From: Rosenbergiella nectarea
Lineage (GTDB): Bacteria; Pseudomonadota; Gammaproteobacteria; Enterobacterales; Enterobacteriaceae
DNA length: 64,000 nucleotides
Direction of reading: 5' to 3'
NCBI RefSeq assembly: GCF_900111105.1
Contig: NZ_FOGC01000005.1
Span: 155,125-219,124 of the forward strand
The notes below the pieces were generated by a model. It had not been told where the DNA came from. It made no database searches and saw nothing but the letters and a program-made list of their open reading frames with translations. Below are positions 9,742 to 19,253 of the stretch, piece by piece (position 1 is the stretch's first letter; each line of letters starts with the position of its first letter). The position numbers and the translations under genes are program-made.

Positions 9742-10473
9742 ATGATGAAGACAAATTTGATGACTGATTACTCGCTCGACACTCGACTCTTAGCCTTGGA
9801 TACGGCCACTGAAGCCTGCTCGGTCGCCTTATTAGATCAGGGGCAGATCGATGCTCAATTTGCGCTAACGCCCCGGGAACATACGCAGCGTATTTTACCC
9901 ATGGTTGAACAATCGCTACGGGACCACCAACTCACTTTGCAGCAGCTTAATGCTCTGGTCTGTTGCCTAGGTCCGGGCAGCTTCACAGGCGTGCGGATTG
10001 GAATCGGAATTGCCCAAGGTTTAGCCTACGGTGCACAACTGTCGCTAATCGGTATCTCGAGTCTCGAGGCTCTCGCTGAAGGGGCTTGGCGTATGCATCA
10101 GGCAGAGAAAGTCTTGGTCGCGATTGATGCGCGAATGGGGGAAGTCTACTGGGCTATCTACCAGCGGGATGGACAAGGGATTTGGCAGGGCAAAGAGAGC
10201 GAACAGGTACTTTCGCCTCAAGCAGCGGTGGAGAAAATGCAGACCCTTTCCGGTGAATGGATGACCGCGGGGACCGGGTGGCAGGCTTATCCTGAACTGC
10301 TCAATGGACATGCGCTGACGTTGCAGCAAGGTGAGAGTCTCTTACCTCAGGCTGAAGATATGCTACCCTTAGCCTATCGTGAGTTGCAGGCGGGTAACCT
10401 TATTCACCCAGCGGAGATTGAGCCAATCTACCTACGTAATGAAGTGACGTGGAAAAAGTTACCTGGGCGTTGA
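9742..10473 (+). CDS. tsaB: tRNA t6A37 synthesis protein TsaB
   Basis: Essential partner of TsaD and TsaE in transfer of threonylcarbamoyl to A37 of ANN-decoding tRNAs. ASKHA-fold pseudo-enzyme: [43 protein letters not shown] and [13 protein letters not shown] match E. coli TsaB (231 aa). Start is uncertain: ATGs at 9742, 9745 and 9760 are in frame, and all give a 6-14 residue N-terminal extension relative to E. coli (MRILAIDTATEA). None has a convincing Shine-Dalgarno sequence. Confidence 0.93.
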   Translation: MMKTNLMTDYSLDTRLLALDTATEACSVALLDQGQIDAQFALTPREHTQRILPMVEQSLRDHQLTLQQLNALVCCLGPGSFTGVRIGIGIAQGLAYGAQLSLIGISSLEALAEGAWRMHQAEKVLVAIDARMGEVYWAIYQRDGQGIWQGKESEQVLSPQAAVEKMQTLSGEWMTAGTGWQAYPELLNGHALTLQQGESLLPQAEDMLPLAYRELQAGNLIHPAEIEPIYLRNEVTWKKLPGR

Positions 10474-10536
10474 TTTCTTCTGGAAACTATTTAGCCATCA
10501 ATCTGTCTATTGTCTCAGTCTGATTGGGAGTGCGTT

Positions 10537-11121
10537 ATGAAATATTATCACCGTGCTGTTTTGGCGTGTCTTCTGCCCTTGGTTTTCCTTACGGGTTGTG
10601 TCTCCATTCCGAAAGCGATCCAAGGAAATGCTCCGTTACCACAACAAGATTTTACCCGTGTGATGAATGCACCAAGCTTGTATGTTGGGCAGGAATCACG
10701 CTTCGGCGGTAAAGTCGTCAAGGTGACGAATCATGATAACGTCACCCGGGTCGAGTTGATGGTGCAACCGCTTGACGATGGCGCTCGGCCTATACTGGGT
10801 GCCGCGTCCTTGGGGCGTTTATATGCCGATATCCCAAGTTTTGTCGATCCGGCAGAACTCACTCATCAATACGTCACCGTGCTAGGGAATATTCAGCGTG
10901 TGACACCGGGTAAAATCGGTGACCAGAACTATACGTTTTTAATTATAAGTGTGACAGGTTATCAACGCTGGCACCTTACTCAACAAGTGATGTCACCGCC
11001 AATGCCGATGGATCCCTGGCTATGGTATGGCCCTCGTTATGGTCGGCGTGGTTTTATTGATCCATGGTGGGGTTACGCTATGCAGGGGCCAATGCCTGTG
11101 CAAACTTTTCTATCAGAATAG
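10537..11121 (+). CDS. yeaY: Slp-family outer-membrane lipoprotein YeaY
   Basis: 194-aa lipoprotein of the Slp (starvation/stationary-phase lipoprotein) family. Signal peptide of about 20 residues ends in the lipobox LTGC (Cys21); serine is not at +2, so outer-membrane sorting is expected. NAPSLYVGQESRFGGKVV, GRLYADIPSFVDP and TGYQRWHLTQQV match E. coli YeaY. The tail is rich in Gly/Trp/Pro. ATG at 10537 has GGGAG six bases upstream. Position between tsaB and fadD is as in E. coli. Confidence 0.92.
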   Translation: MKYYHRAVLACLLPLVFLTGCVSIPKAIQGNAPLPQQDFTRVMNAPSLYVGQESRFGGKVVKVTNHDNVTRVELMVQPLDDGARPILGAASLGRLYADIPSFVDPAELTHQYVTVLGNIQRVTPGKIGDQNYTFLIISVTGYQRWHLTQQVMSPPMPMDPWLWYGPRYGRRGFIDPWWGYAMQGPMPVQTFLSE

Positions 11122-11136
11122 AATATACAGCGTCAG

Positions 11137-11166
11137 CCGGTCGCCGAAGGTGACCGGTTTTTTTTA
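11137..11166 (+). terminator. Rho-independent terminator of yeaY
   Basis: CCGGTCGCCGAAGGTGACCGG forms a stable hairpin followed by eight T residues. Confidence 0.92.
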
Positions 11167-11229
11167 TGGATGAATGGTTAGGCCTGAATTAATTAGCAAC
11201 GTGCTTAACAATAAGGAGTTTACCCTTTT

Positions 11230-12936
11230 ATGAATAGTCAGCAGTCTGCAGCATTAAGTCGAGGAATGGCTTCACCTCGAGGCGTTTCTCGACTTAATGC
11301 TGAAAATTCTTTTACTCAGCGTTACGACTCACTACTGGATATGTTCGAAACATCGGTTGCGCGTTATCCCGATAACGTCGCATTTTCGAACCTTGGGGCT
11401 TCGTTGAGCTATCGCGAGCTGGATAAGCGGAGCAGGGCGCTAGCCGCCTATTTCCAACATGAGTTGGGGATTACCAACGGTCAGCGAATCGGCCTAATGT
11501 TACCTAATTGCTTACAATATCCTGTCGCGTTATTCGCCATTATTCGTTGTGGCGCCATCGTGGTGAATATTAATCCTCTCTATACCGCTCGTGAACTGCG
11601 TCATCAACTTAAGGATAGCGGGATCGATACCCTGATTATTCTCAGTAATTTTGCGCACACGGTACAGCGGGTGATTACAGACATCCCGGTTAATCATTTG
11701 ATTGTCAGTGAACTTGGCGATGAGCACCCACCACTCCGCCGCAAAGTGATTCACTTCACGCTGCACTATATCAAGAAGAAGGTGCCGAAGTGGCAGATCA
11801 CTCATCAGCCTTATCGTGACTGTATGAAAAAAGGCCAAGACCTGCCTTATCGACGCCCGGAGCTTAGACCCGACGATGTTGCGCTCCTACAATATACCGG
11901 GGGCACGACTGGCGTCGCCAAAGGGGCGATGCTTACCCACGCAAATTTATTGGCCAATATTGAGCAAATTAAAGCGGTATATGGCGACTTATTGGTACCA
12001 GGCCAAGAGAAAATTGTCAGTGCGTTGCCGCTGTATCATATCTTTGCGTTGATGATTAATTGTTTATTATTTGTCGAGCAAGGGGCAAGCAATCTGTTGA
12101 TCACTAACCCTCTTGATATGGATAGTTGGGTCGCATCGCTGAAAAAGGTCAACTTTTCGGTGATCTCTGGCGTCAATACGCTTTATGCGCGATTAGTCAA
12201 CCATCCAGGCTTTCGTCAGTTGGATTTCTCTGCTCTGAAAATCAGTGTGGCCGGAGGAATGCCGATTCAACGTCAAGTGGCGACAGAGTGGGAGGATTTG
12301 ACAGGTACCCCGATAATTGAAGGGTATGGGTTGACAGAATGCTCGCCTCTCGTCGCGGTCAATCCCTTAACGATAAGACAACACACCGGCACCATTGGCT
12401 TACCTATTGCTTCGACAGAAATTGTCTTACTCGATGAAAAGCTTTCCCCCGTGCCGGTAGGGCAACCCGGGGAACTCTGTGTGAAAGGGCCGCAAGTGAT
12501 GAAAGGCTATTGGCAACACTCGGAGGAGACATCATTGGTCTTCGATACCGAGGGCTGGTTTCATACAGGTGATATCGCCATGATTACCGAGCAAGGACTA
12601 CTGAAACTGGTGGACCGAAAAAAAGATATTATTATTGTGTCGGGATTTAACGTTTACCCGAGTGAAATCGAAACAGTACTCAATGAACATCCACATATTA
12701 GCGAAGCGGTTGCGGTGGGTCTTGCGAGTGATACAAGTGGCGAAGCGGTGAAGGTTTTTGTGGTGCGTAAAGAGCCAAGCTTGACTGAAACGCAAATTAT
12801 TGTGTATTGCCGTGAGCAGCTAACGGGTTATAAAGTCCCTAAAATTATTGAATTTCGCGATGCGTTACCTAAGAACCCATTAGGTAAGGTCTTACGCCAT
12901 GCACTGACTACAGTCACGCAACCTGAGCAATCATAG
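11230..12936 (+). CDS. fadD: Long-chain fatty-acid--CoA ligase
   Basis: Activates long-chain fatty acids to acyl-CoA at the inner membrane for beta-oxidation and generates inducer for FadR. 568 aa (E. coli 561). The ATP/AMP motif is YTGGTTGVAKGAM, followed by EGYGLTECSP, the adenylate-forming TGDIA and the fatty-acyl signature near DRKKDIIIVSGFNVYPSEIE. The C-terminal catalytic lysine region is NPLGKVLR. AAGGAG lies 11 bases before the ATG at 11230; an alternative ATG at 11266 would bring the N terminus closer to E. coli FadD but lacks a properly spaced Shine-Dalgarno sequence. The first 24 codons contain a perfect 15-bp inverted repeat. Confidence 0.95.
   Translation: MNSQQSAALSRGMASPRGVSRLNAENSFTQRYDSLLDMFETSVARYPDNVAFSNLGASLSYRELDKRSRALAAYFQHELGITNGQRIGLMLPNCLQYPVALFAIIRCGAIVVNINPLYTARELRHQLKDSGIDTLIILSNFAHTVQRVITDIPVNHLIVSELGDEHPPLRRKVIHFTLHYIKKKVPKWQITHQPYRDCMKKGQDLPYRRPELRPDDVALLQYTGGTTGVAKGAMLTHANLLANIEQIKAVYGDLLVPGQEKIVSALPLYHIFALMINCLLFVEQGASNLLITNPLDMDSWVASLKKVNFSVISGVNTLYARLVNHPGFRQLDFSALKISVAGGMPIQRQVATEWEDLTGTPIIEGYGLTECSPLVAVNPLTIRQHTGTIGLPIASTEIVLLDEKLSPVPVGQPGELCVKGPQVMKGYWQHSEETSLVFDTEGWFHTGDIAMITEQGLLKLVDRKKDIIIVSGFNVYPSEIETVLNEHPHISEAVAVGLASDTSGEAVKVFVVRKEPSLTETQIIVYCREQLTGYKVPKIIEFRDALPKNPLGKVLRHALTTVTQPEQS
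11249..11302. repeat. 15-bp perfect inverted repeat inside 5' end of fadD
   Basis: CAGCATTAAGTCGAG (11249-11263) and CTCGACTTAATGCTG (11288-11302) are exact reverse complements separated by 24 bases, which themselves contain the palindrome CCTCGAGG (11275-11282). As RNA it would form a hairpin starting 20 bases after the fadD ATG and covering the alternative ATG at 11266. No T tract follows, so it is not a normal terminator. Confidence 0.85.
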
Positions 12937-12971
12937 CCAGCGACTGTAGAACCCTGATACAGAGAGAAACT

Positions 12972-14096
12972 ATGCTAAGTTATCGTTTTATAGAGACCGA
13001 TCGACAATTAATTGACTGTTGCAAAGAGGCACGGCAAGTCGAAGCGGTCGCTTTGGACACTGAATTTGTGCGGACACGCACTTATTTCCCGTTATTGGGG
13101 TTGATTCAGCTTTACGATGGTCAGCATGTTAGCCTGATAGATCCGTTAAAGATTACTGATTGGCAACCCTTTGTGGAGATGCTGACAGATAAAAATGTGG
13201 TCAAATATCTCCACGCTGGCGGGGAAGATCTCGAGGTATTTTTAAACCGCTTTGACGTAGTACCGACACCTATGCTCGACACACAAATAATGGCAGCCTT
13301 CCTAGGTAGGCCCTCATCATGGGGATTTGCGGCGATGGTTGCGCAGTTTACCGGGATCCAACTGGATAAAAGTGAGTCAAGAACGGATTGGTTAGCCCGT
13401 CCATTAACCGAGAAGCAGTGCCAATATGCGGCGGCGGACGTAGAGTATTTACTCCCAATTGCCGAAAAGCTTCATCAACAAGCTGTGGTAGAAGAGCAAC
13501 TCGCCTATATTGAAAGCGAGTGCGCATTACAAATTTTTAGACGTCAAATAGTCATTGACCCAGGCTTGGCATATTTAGATATTTCACAAGCTTGGCAATT
13601 AACGCCTCGGCAGCTAGCAATACTGCAAGGTTTAGCTGAATGGCGTTTACACTATGCGCGGCAGCATAATATGGCGGTGAACTTCGTGGTTAAAGAAGAG
13701 CTACTGTGGAAGACGGCACGCTACAGTCCATCCTCCTTAGCCGAGCTACGGGAGCTAGGGGCGATAGGCCCTGAAATCCGTTTCCATGGCGAGACACTGT
13801 TGGCTTTGGTCAGACAAGGCGAAGCAGTCAGCGCGGATGCATTACCTCGTCCAGTCAAAAATATTATCGATATACCCAATTATCGTCAGTTGTTTGCACA
13901 GTTAAAAGAGGCGGTGAAGCAGGTCAGTGCCAGCAGCGGGTATAGCCAAGAGATGTTAGCTTCACGCCGTCAGCTTAACCAACTGATTAGCGCACATTGG
14001 AAGTTGAAGGCTAGGGAAACTCAACCTGAGTTACTTTATGGATGGCGTGGGGAGTTATTGGCGAATTCCCTCAATGAGATATTAGCGCAATACTAA
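12972..14096 (+). CDS. rnd: Ribonuclease D
   Basis: 3'-5' exoribonuclease that trims tRNA precursors and other structured small RNAs. 374 aa (E. coli 375). DEDD exonuclease motifs: ALDTEFVRTRTY (Exo I, D and E), KYLHAGGEDLEVF (Exo II) and YAAADVEYLLPI (Exo III, Y..D). An HRDC domain occupies about residues 210-290 (TPRQLAILQGLAEWRL). Start ATG follows GAGAGAAACT. The fadD-rnd-minE order matches E. coli. Confidence 0.95.
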   Translation: MLSYRFIETDRQLIDCCKEARQVEAVALDTEFVRTRTYFPLLGLIQLYDGQHVSLIDPLKITDWQPFVEMLTDKNVVKYLHAGGEDLEVFLNRFDVVPTPMLDTQIMAAFLGRPSSWGFAAMVAQFTGIQLDKSESRTDWLARPLTEKQCQYAAADVEYLLPIAEKLHQQAVVEEQLAYIESECALQIFRRQIVIDPGLAYLDISQAWQLTPRQLAILQGLAEWRLHYARQHNMAVNFVVKEELLWKTARYSPSSLAELRELGAIGPEIRFHGETLLALVRQGEAVSADALPRPVKNIIDIPNYRQLFAQLKEAVKQVSASSGYSQEMLASRRQLNQLISAHWKLKARETQPELLYGWRGELLANSLNEILAQY

Positions 14097-14104
14097 GTTA
14101 AGAA

Positions 14105-14128
14105 GAGCGGTAAAAAACCGCTCATTCT
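14105..14128. terminator. Weak bidirectional terminator between rnd and minE
   Basis: GAGCGG-TAAAAAA-CCGCTC is a short stem followed by ATTCTT on the forward side and TTCTTA on the reverse side, placed between convergent stop codons. Confidence 0.5.
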
Positions 14129-14134
14129 TAGCCG

Positions 14135-14404
14135 TTACTTTTCAGCTTCTTCCGCTTCAGGTAAGGTCACATTAAGCTCGAGAATGGAGATATCTTCTCC
14201 TTTCTGATCAAGTTGTACCGTTACCATATCAGGATCTATTTTTACGTACTTACAAATAACTTCTAAAATATCGCGCTTCAACTGAGGGAGATAATGCGGT
14301 TCGCTATCCCCACGGCGACGTTCAGCAACGATGATTTGTAAGCGTTCTTTCGCGATGTTCGCGGTATTTTTTTTTCGGGATAAAAAGAAATCTAACAGCG
14401 CCAT
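14135..14404 (-). CDS. minE: Cell division topological specificity factor MinE
   Basis: 89 aa. The N-terminal anti-MinCD helix and membrane-targeting segment ([20 protein letters not shown]) stimulate MinD ATPase, and the C-terminal topological domain dimerises. It keeps MinCD off midcell through pole-to-pole oscillation. Last gene of minCDE, three bases after minD. Confidence 0.96.
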   Translation of the reverse strand: MALLDFFLSRKKNTANIAKERLQIIVAERRRGDSEPHYLPQLKRDILEVICKYVKIDPDMVTVQLDQKGEDISILELNVTLPEAEEAEK

Positions 14405-14407
14405 GGT

Positions 14408-15220
14408 TTATCCCCCAAACAGGCGTTTTAGGAAACCCTTCTTCTCTTCTTCAATAAAGCGGAAGGGGCGTTCTTCGCCGAGCAAGCGTTCGACCGTATC
14501 ACTGTATGCACGACCCGCATCAGATTCTTCATCAAGAATGACCGGCTCACCTTGGTTAGAGGCGCGCAGTACAGATTGGTCTTCAGGGATCACACCGACC
14601 AGAGGGATATGTAAAATCTCTAATACATCTTCCATGCTTAACATGTCACCGCGGTTAACTCGGCCCGCGTTATAGCGGGTTAATAAAAGATGTTCTTTAA
14701 CTGGTGTCTCACCCTTTTCAGCGCGACGAGACTTGGAGGCAATAATACCAAGGATACGGTCTGAGTCACGTACAGAAGAGACTTCAGGGTTGGTCGTAAT
14801 AATGGCTTCATCAGCGAAGTACAATGCCATTAACGCCCCAGTTTCAATCCCAGCCGGGGAATCACACACGATAAAATCAAAGTTCATTTTCTTTAATTCA
14901 TTCAGAACTTTCTCTACGCCTTCATAGTTCAAGGCATCTTTATCGCGCGTTTGAGACGCGGGAAGGATATACAATGTTTCAGTACGCTTATCTTTGATCA
15001 ACGCTTGATTCAAGGAGGCGTCACCCTGAATAACATTAACGAAATCATAGACCACACGACGTTCACAGCCCATGATGAGGTCAAGATTACGCAGGCCAAT
15101 ATCAAAATCGATAACGACTGTTTTTTTTCCTTTACGGGCGAGGCCCGTTGCGATGGCTGCGCTAGACGTGGTCTTGCCAACGCCCCCTTTACCTGATGTA
15201 ACTACAATTATGCGTGCCAT
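14408..15220 (-). CDS. minD: Septum site-determining ATPase MinD
   Basis: 270-aa membrane-associated ParA-type ATPase. Deviant Walker A GKGGVGKTT (residues 10-18), switch I/II regions and VVIDFDIGLRNLD. The amphipathic C-terminal membrane-targeting helix is EEKKGFLKRLFGG. Recruits MinC and MinE to the membrane in its ATP form. Middle gene of the minC-minD-minE operon. Confidence 0.97.
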   Translation of the reverse strand: MARIIVVTSGKGGVGKTTSSAAIATGLARKGKKTVVIDFDIGLRNLDLIMGCERRVVYDFVNVIQGDASLNQALIKDKRTETLYILPASQTRDKDALNYEGVEKVLNELKKMNFDFIVCDSPAGIETGALMALYFADEAIITTNPEVSSVRDSDRILGIIASKSRRAEKGETPVKEHLLLTRYNAGRVNRGDMLSMEDVLEILHIPLVGVIPEDQSVLRASNQGEPVILDEESDAGRAYSDTVERLLGEERPFRFIEEEKKGFLKRLFGG

Positions 15221-15253
15221 ATTTCTTGATTTCCTTAACTTAAGAAAAGGGGT

Positions 15254-15964
15254 CTAATTTAGAGATTCAATAGCCAGTGTACCGTCACGTAAGGCTAAAC
15301 GAGCTGCTTTGGTAAAAAATTCACTAGGAATTTGATCCATAATCCAATATTCACCCGCAATGGAAACGAGTTCCGCCGCGAGATGAGTACAAAAAATTTG
15401 TGCTTGCGTATCGCCACTCGCGCCAGCCAGCGCACGTCCTCGCATATTGCCATAGATATGGATGTTGCCATCCGCGACCAGTTCAGCCCCGGCGCTAACA
15501 CTACTGGTAACAATGAGGTCAGCATTACGCGCATAAATCTGTTGGCCTGAACGAATAGGGGTGTCAACAACACGAGTGCGCAAGGTTTTGTCGTCTTCTT
15601 GAGCTTTGATCGGCTCAACAGGCTCTGGATTAGCAGGTGGGGCTTTCTGAACAGCCACTTTACCTTCATTCAGTAAAGGTGTTCCTAGCGAAGCAATTTG
15701 AGCCTTAAGCTGTTCGTCTTTGCATCCGCTAATCCCGACAATCTTTAATCCCGATTGTGAAACGGCCTCATGCATACTTTTCCAATCAACAGTGCTGTTT
15801 AACGATGCAACGTTAATCACCACAGGCGCATTCGCCAAAAAAGCAGGCGCTTGGGCAATTTTTTCCTGAAGCGCTTTTAACACCACGTCAGGCTGTGAAT
15901 GATTTATATGGACAACAGAAAGTGTGAAGTTGCTGCCTTTGAGTTCAATGGGCGTCTGTGACAT
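15254..15964 (-). CDS. minC: Septum site-determining protein MinC
   Basis: 236-aa FtsZ polymerisation inhibitor. The N-terminal FtsZ-binding domain (about 1-105) and C-terminal beta-helix domain (about 130-236) with [20 protein letters not shown] and [16 protein letters not shown], which binds MinD, are joined by a Pro/Glu/Lys-rich linker. First gene of minCDE and divergent from ycgL, as in E. coli. Confidence 0.96.
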   Translation of the reverse strand: MSQTPIELKGSNFTLSVVHINHSQPDVVLKALQEKIAQAPAFLANAPVVINVASLNSTVDWKSMHEAVSQSGLKIVGISGCKDEQLKAQIASLGTPLLNEGKVAVQKAPPANPEPVEPIKAQEDDKTLRTRVVDTPIRSGQQIYARNADLIVTSSVSAGAELVADGNIHIYGNMRGRALAGASGDTQAQIFCTHLAAELVSIAGEYWIMDQIPSEFFTKAARLALRDGTLAIESLN

Positions 15965-16061
15965 CTATACTTATTCAGTCCTGTGATTTTTTATACACCT
16001 TACCTGACTTTACGAAAGAGTAAAGTCCTGCATAAGGCTAATATTTTGTTAACCCTAAGCA

Positions 16062-16070
16062 TGTTATAAT
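16062..16070 (+). promoter_or_regulatory. Candidate extended -10 promoter of ycgL
   Basis: TGTTATAAT, a TGN-extended perfect -10 hexamer, lies about 50 bases before the ycgL ATG. No matching -35 at normal spacing. Confidence 0.5.
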
Positions 16071-16119
16071 CCTCGTATTCATCAGGCAAGCAACCGAGTT
16101 ACATTATTCGGAGAAATTT

Positions 16120-16398
16120 ATGATTTGTGCAATATATCGTAGTTCTTTACGGGACCAGACCTATTTGTATCTGGGTAAAAAAGATGATTTTAGCTGTGTC
16201 CCTGACGCGTTAATGAAAGGTTTTGGAAAACCACTGTTATCGATGGTCATTTCGTTAGAAGGCAGAGACCGCCTAGCTTCAGCGGATTTACGCAAAGTAA
16301 AGCAACAGCTTGCAGACCAAGGCTACTACTTGCAGATCCCGCCACCGGTTGAGAATCTGCTCACCCAACATTTAGCGACCGAATCGAAGGCTGGCTAA
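16120..16398 (+). CDS. ycgL: YcgL domain protein
   Basis: 92-aa protein of the YcgL family (UPF0745), unknown function. [20 protein letters not shown], the [15 protein letters not shown] segment and [15 protein letters not shown] are diagnostic. E. coli YcgL carries a short N-terminal extension not present here. Followed by ycgN; the ycgM found between them in E. coli is absent. Confidence 0.92.
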   Translation: MICAIYRSSLRDQTYLYLGKKDDFSCVPDALMKGFGKPLLSMVISLEGRDRLASADLRKVKQQLADQGYYLQIPPPVENLLTQHLATESKAG

Positions 16399-16418
16399 GA
16401 TTCGTCTGTAAATGTCGT

Positions 16419-16440
16419 ATTACCCATTTTGATGGGTAAT
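16419..16440. repeat. 8-bp inverted repeat between ycgL and ycgN
   Basis: ATTACCCA-TTTTGA-TGGGTAAT forms a short hairpin 20 bases after the ycgL stop. There is no T tract on either side, so termination is doubtful. Confidence 0.4.
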
Positions 16441-16482
16441 GACTGATATAAGTGATGTGAACCTGTAATTTTGGATTGATTT

Positions 16483-16920
16483 ATGACAATGCTTCCTTTT
16501 TGGCAAACAAAAAGTCTTGAGCAAATGAGTGATAGTGAGTGGGAGTCGGTTTGTGACGGTTGTGGTCAATGTTGCTTGAATAAGCTACAGGATGCCGACA
16601 CCGATGAAATCTACTTCACCAATGTCGCGTGTAACCTTCTTAATATTAAAACCTGCCAATGTCGTCATTATGATAATCGCTTTGCCTACGAGCCAGATTG
16701 TATAAAATTGACGCGAGACAATCTGCCTACCTTCTCGTGGTTACCGAGAACCTGTAGTTATCGTCTATTAGCGGAAGGCCAGGACTTACCGGCTTGGCAT
16801 CCACTGAAAGTAGGCTCCGCGAAAGCCATGCATGCGCAGCGAATTTCGGTCAGACATATCGCTGTGAGGGAAAGTGAGGTTAGGAATTGGGAGGATCATA
16901 TTATTCCTAACCCGGAATAA
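16483..16920 (+). CDS. ycgN: YkgJ-type cysteine-cluster protein YcgN
   Basis: 145-aa member of UPF0260, thought to bind zinc or an Fe-S centre; function unknown. Cysteines occur as [24 protein letters not shown] and [22 protein letters not shown] and [13 protein letters not shown] match E. coli YcgN. ATG at 16483 or 16489 are equally possible. Confidence 0.92.
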   Translation: MTMLPFWQTKSLEQMSDSEWESVCDGCGQCCLNKLQDADTDEIYFTNVACNLLNIKTCQCRHYDNRFAYEPDCIKLTRDNLPTFSWLPRTCSYRLLAEGQDLPAWHPLKVGSAKAMHAQRISVRHIAVRESEVRNWEDHIIPNPE

Positions 16921-16959
16921 ATCCACTGGCCACGGAATATTCACTGTGGCCGTGTTATT

Positions 16960-17481
16960 TTATGGACGATTTTTTTTAGGGCAGGGCAGCTGTACTGCGA
17001 GGACCAGCAATCCTATCACAAACAATACGCCGCTTATTCCGACCAGCCACTGCGGCATTGTCATTGATAACCATTCCCAACCTTTATCGGTACAATTTCC
17101 CGTCGGCGTGAAAATGGCAGGGAACCAATGATTTAAGGGTAGCCATTGCGGAAATCTTGGTAAAAAATCACATGTCGCAAAGAGTGGCGGATGCAGTTGT
17201 AGCTGAGTTTGGTCCCAGGCTAAGGCAAAGGTTTTCGCTGCAGCAATCAACCAACCGAGAATAGCGATAAAACGTAAAGGCGTCTTCGGCGCAATGGCGC
17301 CAATCAATGCGGCTACGAGCAGCCCTGCCAGCGCTGCCCGTTGATAGACACAAAGCACACAAGGTTTCTGCCCTAAGAAGAATTGGAAACCTAACGCGGT
17401 GAGCTCCAACACTAATACCCCAGCAGCCAGTAATAACCATGCGCCTCTGTGTTGGGAGAAGAGTTTTAATTTCCGTAACAT
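16960..17481 (-). CDS. dsbB: Disulfide bond formation protein DsbB
   Basis: Inner-membrane quinone reductase that reoxidises periplasmic DsbA. 173 aa, four predicted membrane helices. First redox pair CVLC at residues 41-44 in the first periplasmic loop. The second pair is in the long second loop (CDFLPRF ... TGNC). E. coli DsbB is 176 aa with the same arrangement. Single gene; the nhaB neighbour of E. coli is not present. Confidence 0.95.
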   Translation of the reverse strand: MLRKLKLFSQHRGAWLLLAAGVLVLELTALGFQFFLGQKPCVLCVYQRAALAGLLVAALIGAIAPKTPLRFIAILGWLIAAAKTFALAWDQTQLQLHPPLFATCDFLPRFPQWLPLNHWFPAIFTPTGNCTDKGWEWLSMTMPQWLVGISGVLFVIGLLVLAVQLPCPKKNRP

Positions 17482-17938
17482 AACGTTCCTGTAGTCGAAA
17501 AGGGAAATACCGCCGAAGATAGTAGCAAAGAAAGCGATGGGATCCTATTAGTCATCTTTGTCGCATCGTATCCTTAGGCAGTCGTACCTAACGCTATGGC
17601 TACACCTCTTGCCTGAATACATCCGCACTCCCTTTTCATTAAATACTAGTGATAAATACTGATTTATTAAAAATATGTAGAACTTAAATCTATTCTTCTT
17701 CTTAAGTTAAATGCCAAATTTAATATAATTTCCAGTCTACAAAATAACCACTTTGACATTTCCACAGTATTTTCATTCGAAAAGTAAGCATAAAAAACTA
17801 TGTTTTTAAATATGCGTTTTAATTATTGTATTTTTCTCTAAAAATAACGTCAAATAATGGGATGAATAACTCTGCGCCCTGTAGGCCATTTCACTAGATG
17901 GCGGCGTGTTTTTAGGTTTAATGTTCTGTGAGGGTTTT
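17482..17938. other. AT-rich intergenic region upstream of dadA
   Basis: 457 bases between divergent dsbB and dadA. The central part (about 17635-17860) is strikingly AT-rich with runs of A and T, resembling H-NS or Lrp target DNA. A TTGACA occurs at 17753-17758 without a matching -10. E. coli dadAX is controlled by Lrp and CRP, but I cannot place a convincing site for either. No open frame of note. Confidence 0.45.
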
Positions 17939-19234
17939 ATGCGTGTGCTGATTATCGGTGGTGGTGTGGTAGGCGTGACAAGCGCTTGGTATCTCGCCGC
18001 AGCGGGCCATGATGTTACAGTGTTAGAAAAACAGTCTGGGGTGGCAATGGAGACTAGCGCGGGGAATGCTGGTCAAATTTCCCCCGGTTACGCAGCGCCT
18101 TGGGCGGCCCCTGGCATTCCGCTTAAAGCGATAAAATGGATGTTTCAGAAACATGCCCCCTTAGCGATTCGGCCAGATGGCAGTCGTTTCCAACTTTCAT
18201 GGATGTGGTCGATGCTACAAAACTGTACCTTAGATCATTATCAAGAAAATAAAGCCAGGATGGTAAGGATCGCCGAATACAGCCGCGACTGTTTACGAGC
18301 GTTACGTCAAGAGACAGGCATCCTTTATGAAGGGCGGCAAGGTGGAACACTCCAGCTTTTCCGAACTGCACAACAATTCGATAATGCTGCCAAAGATATC
18401 GCGGTTCTTAAAGAGGCGGGCGTGCCTTTTAATTTACTTGAATCGCGCCTTCTTACGTCCGTTGAACCTGGGCTGGCAAACAGTCTTGATAAATTAACGG
18501 GCGGATTACAGCTACCGAATGATGAGACGGGCGACTGTAAGCTGTTCACGCAACGTTTAGCACAGCTTGCTGAACAAGCGGACGTTAAGTTTCTGTTTAA
18601 TCAAGATGTTGAACGCTTAAGGGTGGACAACAACCGTATTACTTCGGTGGTGGCTAATGGTCACACGCTACATGCCGATGCCATGTTAGTGACGGCGGGT
18701 AGTTGGTCCACGTCATTACTTAAGGGACTCGTCGATATTCCAGTCTATCCACTGAAAGGTTATTCCATTACCTTACCGATCACGGACGAGACCCGCGCCC
18801 CAGTTTCGACAGTACTCGATGAAACCTATAAAGTGGCCGTCACACGTTTTGATCAGCGTATTCGCGTGGGGGGAATGGCAGAGATTGTTGGTTTTAACAG
18901 CGAACTCCCCGCGGCACGACGAGAAACACTGGAGATGGTGGTCAATGATCTCTATCCTAATTCAGCCTCCCTGGCTGAAGCCCATTATTGGACAGGGTTA
19001 CGACCGATGACCCCAGACGGTACACCTATTGTGGGCAGGACTCCGATAAGTAATCTCTATCTGAATACCGGCCATGGCACGTTAGGATGGACGATGGCAT
19101 GTGGTTCTGGCCGATTGATTGCCGATATTATCTCTGGCCGTACCCCGGATATTGCTGCAGATGATTTATCCGTTTATCGTTATCTACCTGGTTTTGAAGC
19201 ACGAAAGTTACATTTACAGTCCCAGAGCGGCTGA
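17939..19234 (+). CDS. dadA: D-amino acid dehydrogenase small subunit
   Basis: Membrane-associated FAD enzyme oxidising D-alanine (and other D-amino acids) to the 2-oxo acid, feeding electrons to the respiratory chain. 431 aa (E. coli 432). The N-terminal dinucleotide-binding motif [20 protein letters not shown] makes the start clear: ATG at 17939 with GAGGG five bases upstream. [19 protein letters not shown] and [14 protein letters not shown] are family signatures. Forms an operon with dadX for L-alanine catabolism. Confidence 0.96.
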   Translation: MRVLIIGGGVVGVTSAWYLAAAGHDVTVLEKQSGVAMETSAGNAGQISPGYAAPWAAPGIPLKAIKWMFQKHAPLAIRPDGSRFQLSWMWSMLQNCTLDHYQENKARMVRIAEYSRDCLRALRQETGILYEGRQGGTLQLFRTAQQFDNAAKDIAVLKEAGVPFNLLESRLLTSVEPGLANSLDKLTGGLQLPNDETGDCKLFTQRLAQLAEQADVKFLFNQDVERLRVDNNRITSVVANGHTLHADAMLVTAGSWSTSLLKGLVDIPVYPLKGYSITLPITDETRAPVSTVLDETYKVAVTRFDQRIRVGGMAEIVGFNSELPAARRETLEMVVNDLYPNSASLAEAHYWTGLRPMTPDGTPIVGRTPISNLYLNTGHGTLGWTMACGSGRLIADIISGRTPDIAADDLSVYRYLPGFEARKLHLQSQSG

Positions 19235-19253
19235 GTTGAGGAGCAAGCTAACG

